The notes: generated by a model not told the origin, from the sequence alone. A stretch of 64,000 nt of DNA from RFSX01 sp964567435 (GCA_964567435.1 CAZMMQ010000012.1:1-64000), one strand, 5' to 3'. Numbered from the stretch's first letter, positions 36,359 through 46,979 are shown. Numbers and translations: made by a program.

Positions 36359-37339
36359 TCAACCAAAATAACTATTGACTTTATTGACTATATCTGTTTT
36401 GTCTAGTTCTAACATACACTTAAAATGGCCTTTAGGGCACTTATTCTTCCCTTGTTTAGTGCATGGTCTGCAATTAAGGTTATTATTTTGAATTAGATGA
36501 TGAGGCACTTCATCAATTCCATAATATGGCGTATATCCCAAGGCAGGGTGTGTGCTTCCATATATACCTACAACAGGGATCTTAAGTGCTGCTGCTATAT
36601 GCAAAGGGCCAGTATCTCCTGAGACTACAACCGCAGCTTTACTTATTACAAAAGCAGATTGACTTATAGTCAGATGACCAGTACAATCTATAACATTCCT
36701 TTCAGAATGAGTCTTAATATATTGGGCAATCTGTTGGTCCTCTTTGCCACCTATTAGTAAAATGCGTCTAGTCGTTACATGATTGCATAGATGCAATATT
36801 ATTTCCTGAGGTATGCGCTTAGTTTCCCATGCTGCCCCTACAGCAATGACAAGATAAGGCTGATCAGGTATGACAATATGCGTTGGTAAAAAGACGCCAT
36901 TAGCTGAATACCTTGTCTGTGGATTAGGGACAATAATACCTAATGGAGCCAAAACATCTAAGAAACGATTTACTATATGTGTCTCCTTGTATGACTTAAA
37001 TGGAGTTTGAGTGAGTTTCCATAACTGCCATCTATTCTTAACGAGAGTCAATGATTTTATCCCTAAAGCGGATTTTACTTGACGTGATCTCAAATTATTA
37101 TGTAAGTCAATAACGACAGACAAGGATATTTGCTTCAATGCTTCAATGACCTCATCAAGACTATCATCAAGTGTCCATACTCTTTTGATTCTGTTATCAC
37201 GTACAAGGATATCCTTAAAGCTTGCTTTCACCAGATAATGCACCTCATATCCATTATCATATAAGGCATCAATTACTGGTGACGTCAATACAATATCCCC
37301 TATTGCGTTAAACCGAATAATTAATGCTGACTTAGTCAC
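36359..37339 (-). CDS. glycosyltransferase family 9 (heptosyltransferase-like)
   Basis: 326 aa, GT9 fold. N-terminal IRFNAIGDIVLTSPVIDAL (the family's GD-x-V motif) and the C-terminal donor site SGDTGPLHIAAALKIPVVGIYGSTHPA near 240. A cysteine cluster (LNCRPCTKQGKNKCPKGHFKCM) near the C-terminus is common in this group. It probably adds a sugar to the LPS core or a related envelope glycan, from the cytoplasmic side. The gene starts 23 bp after the M4 peptidase stop, same strand. Confidence 0.9.
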   Translation of the reverse strand: MTKSALIIRFNAIGDIVLTSPVIDALYDNGYEVHYLVKASFKDILVRDNRIKRVWTLDDSLDEVIEALKQISLSVVIDLHNNLRSRQVKSALGIKSLTLVKNRWQLWKLTQTPFKSYKETHIVNRFLDVLAPLGIIVPNPQTRYSANGVFLPTHIVIPDQPYLVIAVGAAWETKRIPQEIILHLCNHVTTRRILLIGGKEDQQIAQYIKTHSERNVIDCTGHLTISQSAFVISKAAVVVSGDTGPLHIAAALKIPVVGIYGSTHPALGYTPYYGIDEVPHHLIQNNNLNCRPCTKQGKNKCPKGHFKCMLELDKTDIVNKVNSYFG

Positions 37340-37362
37340 CTTATCTTGAATAAAAAGCAGAC

Positions 37363-40300
37363 TTAGAGCTTAACAAATCTTTGTGTAGCAACTTTTTCTG
37401 AATCTCTGAGAATAATAATATATGTACCAGTTGTCAATTCTGACACATCAATGTTATACTGTATCATATCCTTATTTGATACCAGATGTCTTTGTACTAA
37501 TTTTCCATTGACATCCACTACTTCTAACACCATTTGATTATCAAACACAACCTCATTGGCATCTACAGAGATGGTAATATCATCGCTTGCTGGCACTGGA
37601 AATACATTTATGGCTTCTTCTACAGTAACCAAATCTTCTACATCGGATAATACTCTACTACCTGTAGAGAACCAGGTTGCCCATCTCAATTCTTCTCCGA
37701 GCAAGTCTATATCTGAAGTTGCTGTCAACTTATCATCAGCCAATGGAACTATTCCTATTCCATCAGTGAAATTTACTCTGGCATCGAAGACCATTTCTTC
37801 ATCAGTTCGGCTATAGTTAGGATAGGCTAGAAATTCATTTTCAAATGTTACAACCTGATCATATGATTCTATATTCATTCCAATTACTGCATTATTAAAA
37901 CTCCCATTAGACATCTCCTCAATTAAATCGAATGCAATGATAAATGGAGAGTTCTTCGAAAAGGTAGGATTACCTATACTTATAGTTTCAGGAAGCGAAC
38001 CAAATAATTTATTCACCTCATCTGTCAATGGCCAACCACCAAGATTAGGGTTCCATATGGTCAAAAATCCTATGTCCCAATATTCTACATCTGATCCACC
38101 AAAGCTGCTTGGAATTACATTTAAAGCATCATACATCAGAATATTACCTGTATGATCAAACTCCATGGCATCTGCAAAGGCTACATTTCCTGTCTCTACG
38201 CCATTTGTGAAGGACGGGTTAAATAAGGTAAATACTGATTGACTTTGAGACGCCAAGTCAAAGGCCATAATTAAATTATCTTGACCTTGATTCCTCACCA
38301 CTTCTAAAAAAGCAATTCTACTTCCATCTCTAGAAATCACTGCATTACGCCAATCAGGTGTATTTGTTATAACTTGCTCCTCTACTCTCGGTGGGATTGT
38401 CGTCCAATCTAGATCAATGAGGTAAATCTGATTATCTGAGCCAGCAAATACAATTCTACTCCCATCATCTGTTATACTAGGTTTAGAGCGGTGAGGCGTA
38501 GTAGACAAAGGACCTGGAAGTACATTTTGACCAGAATCCAGATCGAAGATAAATAGCTGTGAAAGATCTTCAGAGGAGACCAATAGAAAATCTCCTCCGT
38601 CGTTTACATCAAAATTATCTTCAAAATTTGTATTTGTTGCTTCTCCTATACCTACTGCCGCAAACGCTTGTCCTACTCTATTTCTAGAATCTGCTCCAAA
38701 CAAATCCATGGCGGATTGCTCAGCCGCAAAACGTAATTCTTGAAAACCAGAAGATCTTGTCAAGTACACTGTTAATGCTCTATAGAAAACTCTCTCTGCT
38801 TGGCTTCTGCCTACATCTGTAGCAAATCTATAATAGGCATTGTTTATAATACCACTATTAATGTGTACACCTCCATTGTCTTCTGAGCCTGTAAATCTCT
38901 CATTGAAGTGTCTTGGCTGCCATCCACCTCCTATGTCTCCAAACTGGGCACCATTATGTGGGTCCTCCATATTTCTGAGTGCACCACTTGGGAAGGCACT
39001 TGGCCTAACTACATCTTCTCCTATCAACCAATCTTCTCGGTCTATCATCGCCCCAAAAATATCTGCAAAGGATTCGTTGATTGCCCCTGATTCATCTCGA
39101 TATATTAATCCTGCAGACGCCTGCACAACACCGTGAGACAACTCATGACCTGCTACATCAAGAGCTCTTCCTAGTGGAAAGAAATTACTATCTCCATTCC
39201 CATACCAGATACCAGCTCCGTTAAAGAATGCATTACCAAACGAATTTCCGTTTTCATCAGCGATGTTAATAAATGAGACAATAGTCTGACCATCCCCAGA
39301 CATGGAGTTTCGACCATGTGTGTTTAAAAAATATTCATAGGCTTGACCAGCATTGTAGTGTGCAGATACTGATTCTCTACTATAAGAACGGTTGTCTTGA
39401 TTAGCAACATGTGAGAATTGTATGTTTCCTCCTACTGGAGAATTATTGGCATCTATTGTCCAAATGGCACCTATAGGCTCGTCAGGAAGAGCAGACAAAT
39501 CTGGTCTCCACATAGGACGACTTGCATCTATTAGGTAGAATACATTATTTACATCATATGTATTTATAGTCCTAGTGATACCAAAAAGATCCTGTGCATT
39601 GGCTGTCGCAGGGCCATCTAATACTGTTTTTAGATTGTCCATAGTTGGAATAAAAGGCTCCTCATCTAATACATCATTTGTGGTACATGATTCTTCAAAA
39701 TGAGTATGACTGCATGTACCGTCTCTATGATTATGGTCCATATGACAAATCGTATCCCATCTATCCAGGATATCTCCTGTCATAGCATCGACCATAATAG
39801 ATTGTCTGTCCCCTAGATGAAGATAGACAAGTACGTTATAAGCCAAGCGGTATTGCCCCTCATGCTCAAAATAGACCAACTCATGCTCCCATTGCTTTAG
39901 TTCTCGACCCTTCATCAATCCATTGTATGGATTCCAATTGTCCCGTATACCTTCAACGTTCTTTCTTACCCTATCCTGAGCATCTTCTATTGATATCGAC
40001 GGCGTCGCATTGTCTGGAAGTAACGAAGAAGCAATACTTCTCCCATTTTGCATGTATATTTTTCCTACCTTCTCATGCAATACAACTTCAGCATCAAACA
40101 CCCTGACCCCATTGTGAAATTGATTCAATCTCAAATGGGCTTCATCCGCATCTTCTAACTCTTCTTTGTAAATGACAAATGAATTCTTTTGTGGATCTAC
40201 TTGCAATACGTCAGACAATTCGTCAAACCAAACATTGATATTGGCATCTCTGCTCTTACTAGCATCTTGTTCTACATCTGCGTGGAACCATTGAGGAATG

Positions 40301-40551
40301 CCATGCTCATCACTTGATGTAATTTTCAATTGCAATGAAGGATCGAAGAAGGGCTTATTTACATAGTTCGAATAATCTATACTTGCCTGGAAGTTAGAAG
40401 GAGCCTTTTTTAATGGAATGACACCAGTTTTAATAGCAGGCTTTTGTGCTACAGAACTACCTGGATGCACCTGAGGCAATGGCTTTACTTGCGCGACCAT
40501 CACAGATATACTCATTATAAAAAAAAGGAAGAGATATAGTCTTTGAATCAT
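37363..40551 (-). CDS. M4 family metallopeptidase with T9SS sorting domain
   Basis: Large secreted thermolysin-like peptidase of 1062 aa. Order: signal peptide (ends VMVAQ); FTP/PepSY-type propeptide (~80-260); catalytic domain with zinc motif HELSHG near 469 and the third ligand in GAINESFADIFG near 490; a TolB-like/beta-propeller segment (~650-960, with SRIVFAGSDNQIYLIDL and SRDGSRIAFLE); and a C-terminal T9SS type A sorting domain (~985-1062, INVFPVPASDDITI ... GTYIIILRDSEKVATQRFVKL). Export by the type IX system and attachment to, or release from, the surface follow from that tail. The active-site residues are intact. Confidence 0.93.
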   Translation of the reverse strand: MIQRLYLFLFFIMSISVMVAQVKPLPQVHPGSSVAQKPAIKTGVIPLKKAPSNFQASIDYSNYVNKPFFDPSLQLKITSSDEHGIPQWFHADVEQDASKSRDANINVWFDELSDVLQVDPQKNSFVIYKEELEDADEAHLRLNQFHNGVRVFDAEVVLHEKVGKIYMQNGRSIASSLLPDNATPSISIEDAQDRVRKNVEGIRDNWNPYNGLMKGRELKQWEHELVYFEHEGQYRLAYNVLVYLHLGDRQSIMVDAMTGDILDRWDTICHMDHNHRDGTCSHTHFEESCTTNDVLDEEPFIPTMDNLKTVLDGPATANAQDLFGITRTINTYDVNNVFYLIDASRPMWRPDLSALPDEPIGAIWTIDANNSPVGGNIQFSHVANQDNRSYSRESVSAHYNAGQAYEYFLNTHGRNSMSGDGQTIVSFINIADENGNSFGNAFFNGAGIWYGNGDSNFFPLGRALDVAGHELSHGVVQASAGLIYRDESGAINESFADIFGAMIDREDWLIGEDVVRPSAFPSGALRNMEDPHNGAQFGDIGGGWQPRHFNERFTGSEDNGGVHINSGIINNAYYRFATDVGRSQAERVFYRALTVYLTRSSGFQELRFAAEQSAMDLFGADSRNRVGQAFAAVGIGEATNTNFEDNFDVNDGGDFLLVSSEDLSQLFIFDLDSGQNVLPGPLSTTPHRSKPSITDDGSRIVFAGSDNQIYLIDLDWTTIPPRVEEQVITNTPDWRNAVISRDGSRIAFLEVVRNQGQDNLIMAFDLASQSQSVFTLFNPSFTNGVETGNVAFADAMEFDHTGNILMYDALNVIPSSFGGSDVEYWDIGFLTIWNPNLGGWPLTDEVNKLFGSLPETISIGNPTFSKNSPFIIAFDLIEEMSNGSFNNAVIGMNIESYDQVVTFENEFLAYPNYSRTDEEMVFDARVNFTDGIGIVPLADDKLTATSDIDLLGEELRWATWFSTGSRVLSDVEDLVTVEEAINVFPVPASDDITISVDANEVVFDNQMVLEVVDVNGKLVQRHLVSNKDMIQYNIDVSELTTGTYIIILRDSEKVATQRFVKL

Positions 40552-40593
40552 TGATTGAATCTTTTTCTGCTTAAATATTTATAGATAGATAAA

Positions 40594-41097
40594 TTACTGG
40601 ATTTCTATTTTAGTAGGCATAGGCTTTGTCATCTTTGAGACTAAGCTCATGAGGTTTGCATGGAAAATTCTTAATTCTTTGGATTCTCCAGAGTCATAAT
40701 TGCCCCACACTAATTTGTTGTTATCAACTTTGTGATCTGCCTCGGATTCAAGGATATTCATTTGTACAAAAAAGTACATATTACCAGGACTATTGACATC
40801 TAATTTGTCAAAACCAAGAATATCATAAGTATCAAATATCTGATTGACCTGATCTCTTGAAATTTTTTTGATCATATCTACATTTCCCTCTTTATTGAGT
40901 CCCTTGAAAATCTGACCATTATCCATTAATGTATATTCAACAGACTTTCCAGTAAAACCACCGCCATTTCCAAAGGATATTGACCGACCTTCATATTCGT
41001 AAGGGGTCAAGTAATCTTGGGTTGTTTTGCATTGAGAGAAGAGAATTAAGGAAGATGTTATGAGTAAAAATCGAAACATATGCTGATATAGGTTCAT
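40594..41097 (-). CDS. hypothetical lipoprotein
   Basis: 167 aa with lipobox ILFSQC near residue 23. The mature part starts KTTQDYLTPYEYEGRSISFGNGGGFTG and contains YTLMDNGQIFKGLN and YDILGFDKLDVNSPGNMYFF stretches. This pattern is seen in small lipoproteins of Bacteroidota, without assigned function. It lies 42 bp upstream of the M4 gene on the same strand. Confidence 0.72.
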   Translation of the reverse strand: MNLYQHMFRFLLITSSLILFSQCKTTQDYLTPYEYEGRSISFGNGGGFTGKSVEYTLMDNGQIFKGLNKEGNVDMIKKISRDQVNQIFDTYDILGFDKLDVNSPGNMYFFVQMNILESEADHKVDNNKLVWGNYDSGESKELRIFHANLMSLVSKMTKPMPTKIEIQ

Positions 41098-41237
41098 TTA
41101 AAAAAAGATCTATCTCTAAATGTATTACAATTGCTTATCATATCCTAAAAAGCAATTTATTGACAATTTTGGTTCATTATCACTACTTTAATGACGATTA
41201 GAATCAGAAGATGCACGCATAAATATGAATTTTAAGA

Positions 41238-41245
41238 TATATTTG
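41238..41245 (+). promoter_or_regulatory. TAnnTTTG -7 box of the first BNR protein gene
   Basis: TATATTTG fits the consensus exactly. It lies 71 bp upstream of the ATG at 41317, leaving a normal leader. Confidence 0.55.
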
Positions 41246-41316
41246 ATAGTAGTATCGTCCGACTTAAATTGGCATACTTAAGTATTTTCCCAACACCAAT
41301 TGTAATTCCATTTATA

Positions 41317-44300
41317 ATGAAAAAACTTTTTCTAGCTGTACTTCTTTTAGGAGTTTCTCAATATATCACAGCACAAATTTATATTGAATTATCAAGAGAT
41401 ACTACCTTGACCTTTCAGCAAATAGTGAATGAATCTGAGAATTATTTTGATGAAGTAGGACGTGAAAAACATTCAGGATATAAGCAATTTAAAAGATGGG
41501 AGTATTGGACAAGGAGATCCCTGGACGCCAATGGAAAAATTATTCCAAATTATAAGGCTCGACAAGCTGTTAATGGTTTTAAAAGCAATCAGCCAGCGCA
41601 GAGGTCTATGACTGCCAATTGGATTGAAATGGGTCCAACCTCTGCTTCCAACACATCTACTTGGTCGTCTCACTTAGGACGTGTATCATCTATTGGACTG
41701 GACATCAATGACACAGACCACATTATAGTCGGTTCACCAACAGGTGGTATCTGGCGAACGACCGACGAAGGCGCCTCATGGACGCCTATCTTTGATAATG
41801 AGACTATTATTAATATATTTTCGCTTGCCATAAGTCATGATAATGATTCAAATTATTATGCGGGCACCTCTGGATTAGGTGTGATGAGATCAGAGGATTC
41901 TGGCGCCACATGGATGCCAACCACAGGTATATCTAATTCTGAAGGTATAGTCACCATCGCCATAGACCCTCAGGATGCTGATATTATCCTAGCTATAAGC
42001 ATCTTTGGAGAAATATATAGAAGTTCAAATGGCGGAGACAATTGGACTAATATCTTGAGCACAAGTCATAGTATGTATGACTTAGAATTCAAGCCTGATA
42101 ATTCAAACCACATTTATGCATCAGGTGATGGAGAAATATACTTTTCTGATGATAATGGTCTCACCTTCAATGTCCTATCAGGCCCATGGGCAACTGATCA
42201 AGCCTTGATGATGGCTGTGACGGAAGATGATCCAGAGTATTTATATGTTCTGCAAGAAGATAGCGGGGGATTTGGTGGGCTTTATCTTTCAACAGATGGA
42301 GGAACCTCATTTACCACTCAATCTGACAATACATCTGGTGATAATAATATCATGGGTTATAATCTTAACAATTCAGGAGGTCAAGCCCCAAGAGATATGG
42401 ATGTCGTCGTGAGTCCTACTGATAAAACCGAAGTGCATGTAGCGGGCATTATGACATTCAAGTCTACTGATTCGGGACAAAACTGGGATCAAACGACTCA
42501 TTGGGTAATATCCAATCCATTACCATTTATACATGCTGATTGTGATATTATGTATTACCAAAATGACAAAATCTACTTTGGTACAGATGGAGGTATATTT
42601 ATCTCTCCTGATCAAGGAGTCACCTTTGATGACAAAACGACTGGTCTTGGTATCCGTCAATTCTATAGAATAGGTGTTTCGCAAACTGCATTAGATAGAG
42701 TCTCAGGCGGGTCTCAAGATAATGGAACAGGAACAGTCGATGGAGGAGCTTGGACAGATTGGGTTGGTGCAGATGGAATGGAGACCTTTATTGACAAAAC
42801 TGATGAGGATATTATCTATGCTTCTATTCAATTTGGTTCACTTTATAAAACAATAAATGGTGGCAATTCTCTTGCTAGTATTACCAATACTCCTGGAAGT
42901 GGAGATTGGGTAACCCCTTTGGAAGAAGATCCATTTGCTGCTAATACCCTTTACCAAGGAAAAGCAGATTTATACAAAAGTGAAAATGGTGGCAGTTCTT
43001 GGTCTGCCATTTCTGCATTTGATCCAACGGATCCTAATGATGAGAACCTGGTAGAGGTTTCATTGTCTCCGGTAGATAATTCGATTATCTATGCCGCATT
43101 TAGACACCAAGTATTTCTTACTACTGATGGTGGAGCTAACTGGGCAGACGTTTCTCCTTCTGTCTCATTTTCTAATGTCAATTATTTAAGTACACATCCA
43201 ACCGATACTAACAAGGCGCTCATTGTCTTATCTGGCACCTCTCAAAAAGTCCTAGAGACAACCGACCAAGGAGCGACTTGGACTGATATTTCTTCTGGCC
43301 TTCCCTCTGTTGGTGCAGAATGTGCTATCTACGAAGGAGGTGCCTCTGACGGTATCTATGTTGCCATGAATCCCGGCATCTACTATAGCAGTAATGTCCA
43401 GACAACTTGGATTGAATACAACATGGCATTACCAAATGTCAGAGTTGCAGAACTGGAAATCAAGAATAATCTCCTATATGCTGCGTCGTATGGACGTGGG
43501 CTATGGAAAAACGGTCTTTTTGAAAATATAGAATGTAACATCTCAGCAATCATAGATGCTGGTCCTATTAATTGTTCGAATGGAACTGGTACTTATAATC
43601 GGTTATTGGATGTGATATATCTTGGACCACCTTCTTCTGGCACCTTGGATGTCAATGGTCAGTCGTTCACTGTAACTGGAAGCCCTCAAAGAATTACACT
43701 TACTGGATTACCAACGGATGGCATATTAGAAGATGTTACTGCTACATTTAGCGCTGACACTGGATGCACTTTGACAGAGATGGGATTATACACCAACCCT
43801 AACAATTGCCCTTGCATCATGAATAATTCCAATCTGCAAATAGAAGCATGTGAGGATCAAGGCACTTCAGATGCAGCAGATGACACATATACATTTAGCG
43901 TTAATCCTACAGGTGAAAATTTAGGCGCTACTTATTCCATTACTGGAGATATAACTCACACCGATTTAAGTTATGGCTCACCGACAATTTTTGATAATGG
44001 TGGTATAGGTTTTCTTATTGCCGATGGGCCATTGAACATTATTATCACCGATGATGACGATAATGCATGTGAGATTTCTGACATTGTAGTGCATCCACCC
44101 AATACCTGCTTTGAAAACTTCGCTTGTGAGACAGCATTTGAGATTACATCTACAGGTATCCAAACGGCAATCGGTCCTAATCAAGGTAATGGAGGTAGCC
44201 AGCCAGGAAGACATGCCAACTGGTTTGTATATACTCCCTCAGTAGATGGACAATTATCTGTCAACTCTTGCGACATGATGGTGGATACTCGCTTGTATAT

Positions 44301-45503
44301 CCATGATGGAAATTGTATAACTCACAATCAAGTAGCAAGTAGTGATGACAACTGTCCCATTGGCAATGGAAGTGGTAATAATTGGGCTTCTGAAATAACA
44401 GGTCTTTGTGTAGAAGGTGGCGTGGAATACTATATAGAATGGGATGACAGATGGAGTCAATCTGGATTTGATTTCGAATTACAATTTGTAACGGATACTT
44501 TCTATGTGGACAACGATGCAGATGGTTTCGGTGATATCAATAATCCATCATATGGCTGCACACAACCTGCTGCAAGTGTACTGGATGCCACAGATTGCGA
44601 TGATAACAACGCTGCTGTTTTTCCTGGTGCTNNNNNNNNNNNNNNNNNNNNNNNNNNNNNNNNNNNNNNNNNNNNNNNNNNNNNNNNNNNNNNNNNNNNN
44701 NNNNNNNNNNNNNNNNNNNNNNNNNNNNNNNTGATGGAGATGGATTTGGGGATGCTACTATCTCTATAGACACTTGCCAAGCTGTGCCAGGCTATGTACT
44801 GGATGCCACAGATTGCGATGATAACAACGCTGCTGTTTTTCCTGGTGCTACAGAAATATGTGATGGATTAGACAATGATTGTAACAACTTGATAGATGAT
44901 GGTCTCACAGTCACCACTTATTACATGGACAATGATGGAGATGGATTTGGGGATGCTACTATCTCTATAGACACTTGCCAAGCTGTGTCAGGCTATGTAT
45001 TAGATGATACTGATTGCAATGATAATGATGCCAATATTTCTCCTAATGCTAGTGAAGTCTGTAATGATGCTATAGACAATAACTGTGATGGTCAGATAGA
45101 TGAAGGCTGCTCAGGACTTCCACCATGTGATAGTATAAACATTGTCATAGATTCATTAGCACAAAATCTCTATCACGCAGAAATCAATCTCAGCTCAGGA
45201 ACCATTGTCAATCTATCTTCTCCAGTATCATTTAAGGCTGGAACCGATATTGATTTAACCTCTCAATTTGAAGTTGTATTAGGGTCAGAATTCGAAGCTA
45301 CAATAGAACCTTGTGCTAATAGTTCCTCTGCCAATACTCCTGTCACCTCTGAGAAATTATTTACAATTTCCATCCTGGACGAAAATGGTAAAGTCCTCAA
45401 ATCAAATTCTGGTTCTAAGGATTTGTTGGACAAGTTTGCTAAAGAGGTCTTAGATAATGTAGATAAGAAATGGACCTTGATGATTGATGTATTTAACCCA
45501 TGA
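41317..45503 (+). CDS. BNR/VPS10-like propeller protein with MopE repeats, interrupted by an assembly gap
   Basis: Large secreted protein, about 1389 aa if the gap is 83 bp. Signal peptide MKKLFLAVLLLG...TAQ (the ATG at 41317 is preferred over the frame opening at 41269). Residues ~100-740 carry BNR/Asp-box and VPS10-type blades (SPTGGIWRTTDEGASWTP, STDGGTSFT, TTDGGANWAD), usual for 8-10-blade propellers. Then come two beta-sandwich-like segments, a C-terminal series of MopE-type units (DNDGDGFGD ... CDDNNAAVFPGATEICDGLDNDC), and a module with FKAGTDIDLTSQFEV. Upstream and downstream frames differ by one base across the 100 Ns, as expected for an arbitrary gap size. No standard T9SS tail is seen. 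It is a paralogue of the gene at 48986. Confidence 0.85.
44506..45108. repeat. 201-bp tandem repeat coding for MopE-type units
   Basis: Units of 201 bp (67 codons) encode DGDGFGD...CDDNNAAVFPGA...CDGLDNDCNNLIDDG. The copy starting 44732 repeats at 44933 with nearly all of the first 55 bases identical. The 51 bases at 44581-44631 recur exactly at 44799-44849. The last unit is more diverged. Confidence 0.85.
44632..44731. other. assembly gap of 100 N
   Basis: A run of exactly 100 Ns, the usual placeholder for unknown length, inside the tandem repeat. Repeat spacing predicts a true length of 83 bp, or 83 plus multiples of 201, and any such value restores the reading frame. Confidence 0.95.
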
Positions 45504-45506
45504 TAA

Positions 45507-45986
45507 TTATTTCACATAGGCACTAAATCTGCTTTGCAATAATTCTCTCTTTGGTTCAATGTATCTTTCACAAAAGGTATTTCCCTTATTCTTGAAATAG
45601 TACTCTCTATATTGTTCTTCATTCTCTTTAAAAGCTACATAAGGTAGTACCTTTGTCACAAGTGGTAATTCAATTTTATCTTGCAATTCCGCAATGGACT
45701 TTACAATCTCTTTCCTTTGTACTTCTGAAAAGTAGTAAATCGCAGATCGGTATTTAGTACGCATAGAATGATTAGAGGTCGAGCTATGGGTAGAAAGATG
45801 AATATGAATAAGGGTTTTTAAGGTTATAATATCAGCATCAAACTCTAATAAGACAGCTTCTGAAAAATCATCGTTTGGAGATGCCGCTGCTATCCAGCCC
45901 TGCCTCACCTTAGTCACCCCTTTCAAGAATAAGAATACAGATTCTGTGCACCAATGACAACCACCACCGAAACCTATCTTAATCAT
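45507..45986 (-). CDS. msrA: peptide-methionine (S)-S-oxide reductase MsrA (variant)
   Basis: Repairs oxidised methionine (S form). 159 aa. The active-site motif is GGGCHWCTE near residue 8, where most MsrA have GCFWC(T/M)E; the catalytic Cys is the first of the pair. The later YRSAIYYFSEVQ stretch is the family's YRS motif. Further Cys near the C-terminus (TFCERY) could act as the resolving residue. Somewhat shorter and more diverged than classical MsrA. Convergent with the BNR gene (3 bp between ends). Confidence 0.85.
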   Translation of the reverse strand: MIKIGFGGGCHWCTESVFLFLKGVTKVRQGWIAAASPNDDFSEAVLLEFDADIITLKTLIHIHLSTHSSTSNHSMRTKYRSAIYYFSEVQRKEIVKSIAELQDKIELPLVTKVLPYVAFKENEEQYREYYFKNKGNTFCERYIEPKRELLQSRFSAYVK

Positions 45987-46027
45987 GAGATAAATGTATT
46001 AATCTGATTAGAGACAATGATACAGTG

Positions 46028-46135
46028 ATGCCCACTATCATACTGACAGATGAAAATGGTAGCATCATCCACTCTGATTTGACTTCAAATTATAGAGTCA
46101 GGCCTGAACTTTTGGAATTATTAGCCTACTTCTAG
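46028..46135 (+). pseudogene. remnant of a redoxin (AhpC/TSA-like) gene C-terminus
   Basis: The frame from ATG 46028 gives 35 residues, PTIILTDENGSIIHSD followed by LTSNYRVRPELLELLAYF and a stop. This matches the last part of peroxiredoxin-like proteins (typically ..TFVIDKDGxIxY...DYxxRxEPEEIL..L). The frame closes with a TGA at 45986-45988, so the upstream thioredoxin-fold part with its catalytic Cys is missing. Short, so a chance resemblance cannot be excluded. Confidence 0.4.
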
Positions 46136-46309
46136 ATTAGAAATTACAATTGAATACATTCTTTCTTTATAGTCACTTGATAGGCACACATTTTGCTTTA
46201 TTTTAATATGTTAAGCTATTTATGATTCCTAACGCATACTATTTGGCTTTCTATTCGTTTTAGTATTGGCGTTGTCGTTAGGCTTCTAGCAGAAGTGGTC
46301 CTAATTAGC

Positions 46310-46317
46310 TATTTTTG
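46310..46317 (+). promoter_or_regulatory. TAnnTTTG -7 box of the Cys/Lys-rich exported protein gene
   Basis: TATTTTTG fits the Bacteroidota -7 consensus, 23 bp before the ATG at 46341. Confidence 0.55.
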
Positions 46318-46340
46318 GTAAACAACAAACAAATAAGATA

Positions 46341-46817
46341 ATGAAGAAAATAATGTTACTAAGTGCTTTTGTACTTGCAGCGGGATTAGCATCTGCTCAG
46401 AGCTGCTCTAAGTCTAAAGCTGCCTGCGCTAAAAAAGCGTCTACTGAAGCATCTACTACCAATATCAATGTAGATCAAACAAGTGTACTTTCTGCTTTAG
46501 CAGCGGCTGATGTATTAGCTGAGGCTGATAAGAGCATCGTAAGAAAAGAGTGCCCACTTTCTGGTGGCATTTCTTACTACAAGAAAAATGTATGTGAGAA
46601 ATCAGGGAAAGTATCTATGGATGAAGTAGAGTATGATTCTGAAGCAAACGCTTTTGTCAATCTTTCTCCTTCTGAGGTTATGAATGACCAACAAGTTAAA
46701 GTGATCAAAACTGCTGATACTGTAGATGGAAAAGTACAAAGTGCTGGAAAATCTAAGAAAAAAGCATGTTGCGCTGGAAAGAAAGCAGCTTGTGGTTCTA
46801 AGAAAACAGGTGCTTAA
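46341..46817 (+). CDS. Cys/Lys-rich exported protein
   Basis: 158 aa with a Sec signal peptide (MKKIMLLSAFVLAAGLASAQ). The mature protein starts SCSKSKAACAKKA and ends with a Lys/Cys-rich tail (KSKKKACCAGKKAACGSKK). The centre holds CPLSGGISYYKKNVCEKSGKV and DEVEYDSEANAFVNLSPSEV. No family recognised. Cys-Lys clusters at both ends suggest metal binding, thiol chemistry or contact with polyanions; this is inference. Single gene with its own promoter box and a strong terminator. Confidence 0.75.
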   Translation: MKKIMLLSAFVLAAGLASAQSCSKSKAACAKKASTEASTTNINVDQTSVLSALAAADVLAEADKSIVRKECPLSGGISYYKKNVCEKSGKVSMDEVEYDSEANAFVNLSPSEVMNDQQVKVIKTADTVDGKVQSAGKSKKKACCAGKKAACGSKKTGA

Positions 46818-46842
46818 GACGAAGTCTTCATAGAAAAATATC

Positions 46843-46877
46843 ATAGCCTGATGCAATGCATCAGGCTATTTTTTTTG
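46843..46877 (+). terminator. strong hairpin terminator
   Basis: A 13-bp perfect stem (ATAGCCTGATGCA ... TGCATCAGGCTAT) followed by TTTTTTTT, 25 bp after the stop of the Cys/Lys-rich protein gene. Confidence 0.9.
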
Positions 46878-46979
46878 TCCATACTCCAACTCTAATTTTC
46901 TAGGATAATTGCTCTAATTCATTAAAATCTGTTTACATTTAATTTATTTATATGTGTAAGTAATTAGTTTTCACGCATT

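Larger units (their letters stand above)
45987..46340. other. gene-poor region with a redoxin-like remnant
   Basis: 354 bp between msrA and the Cys/Lys-rich gene. It contains the redoxin-like coding remnant at 46028-46135 and the -7 box at 46310-46317. Nothing else supportable is seen. Confidence 0.5.

Noticed and set aside
44632..44731. A true frameshift between the two halves of the first BNR gene
   Set aside because: The frame change coincides with an arbitrary 100-N gap; a repeat-consistent gap length restores the frame.
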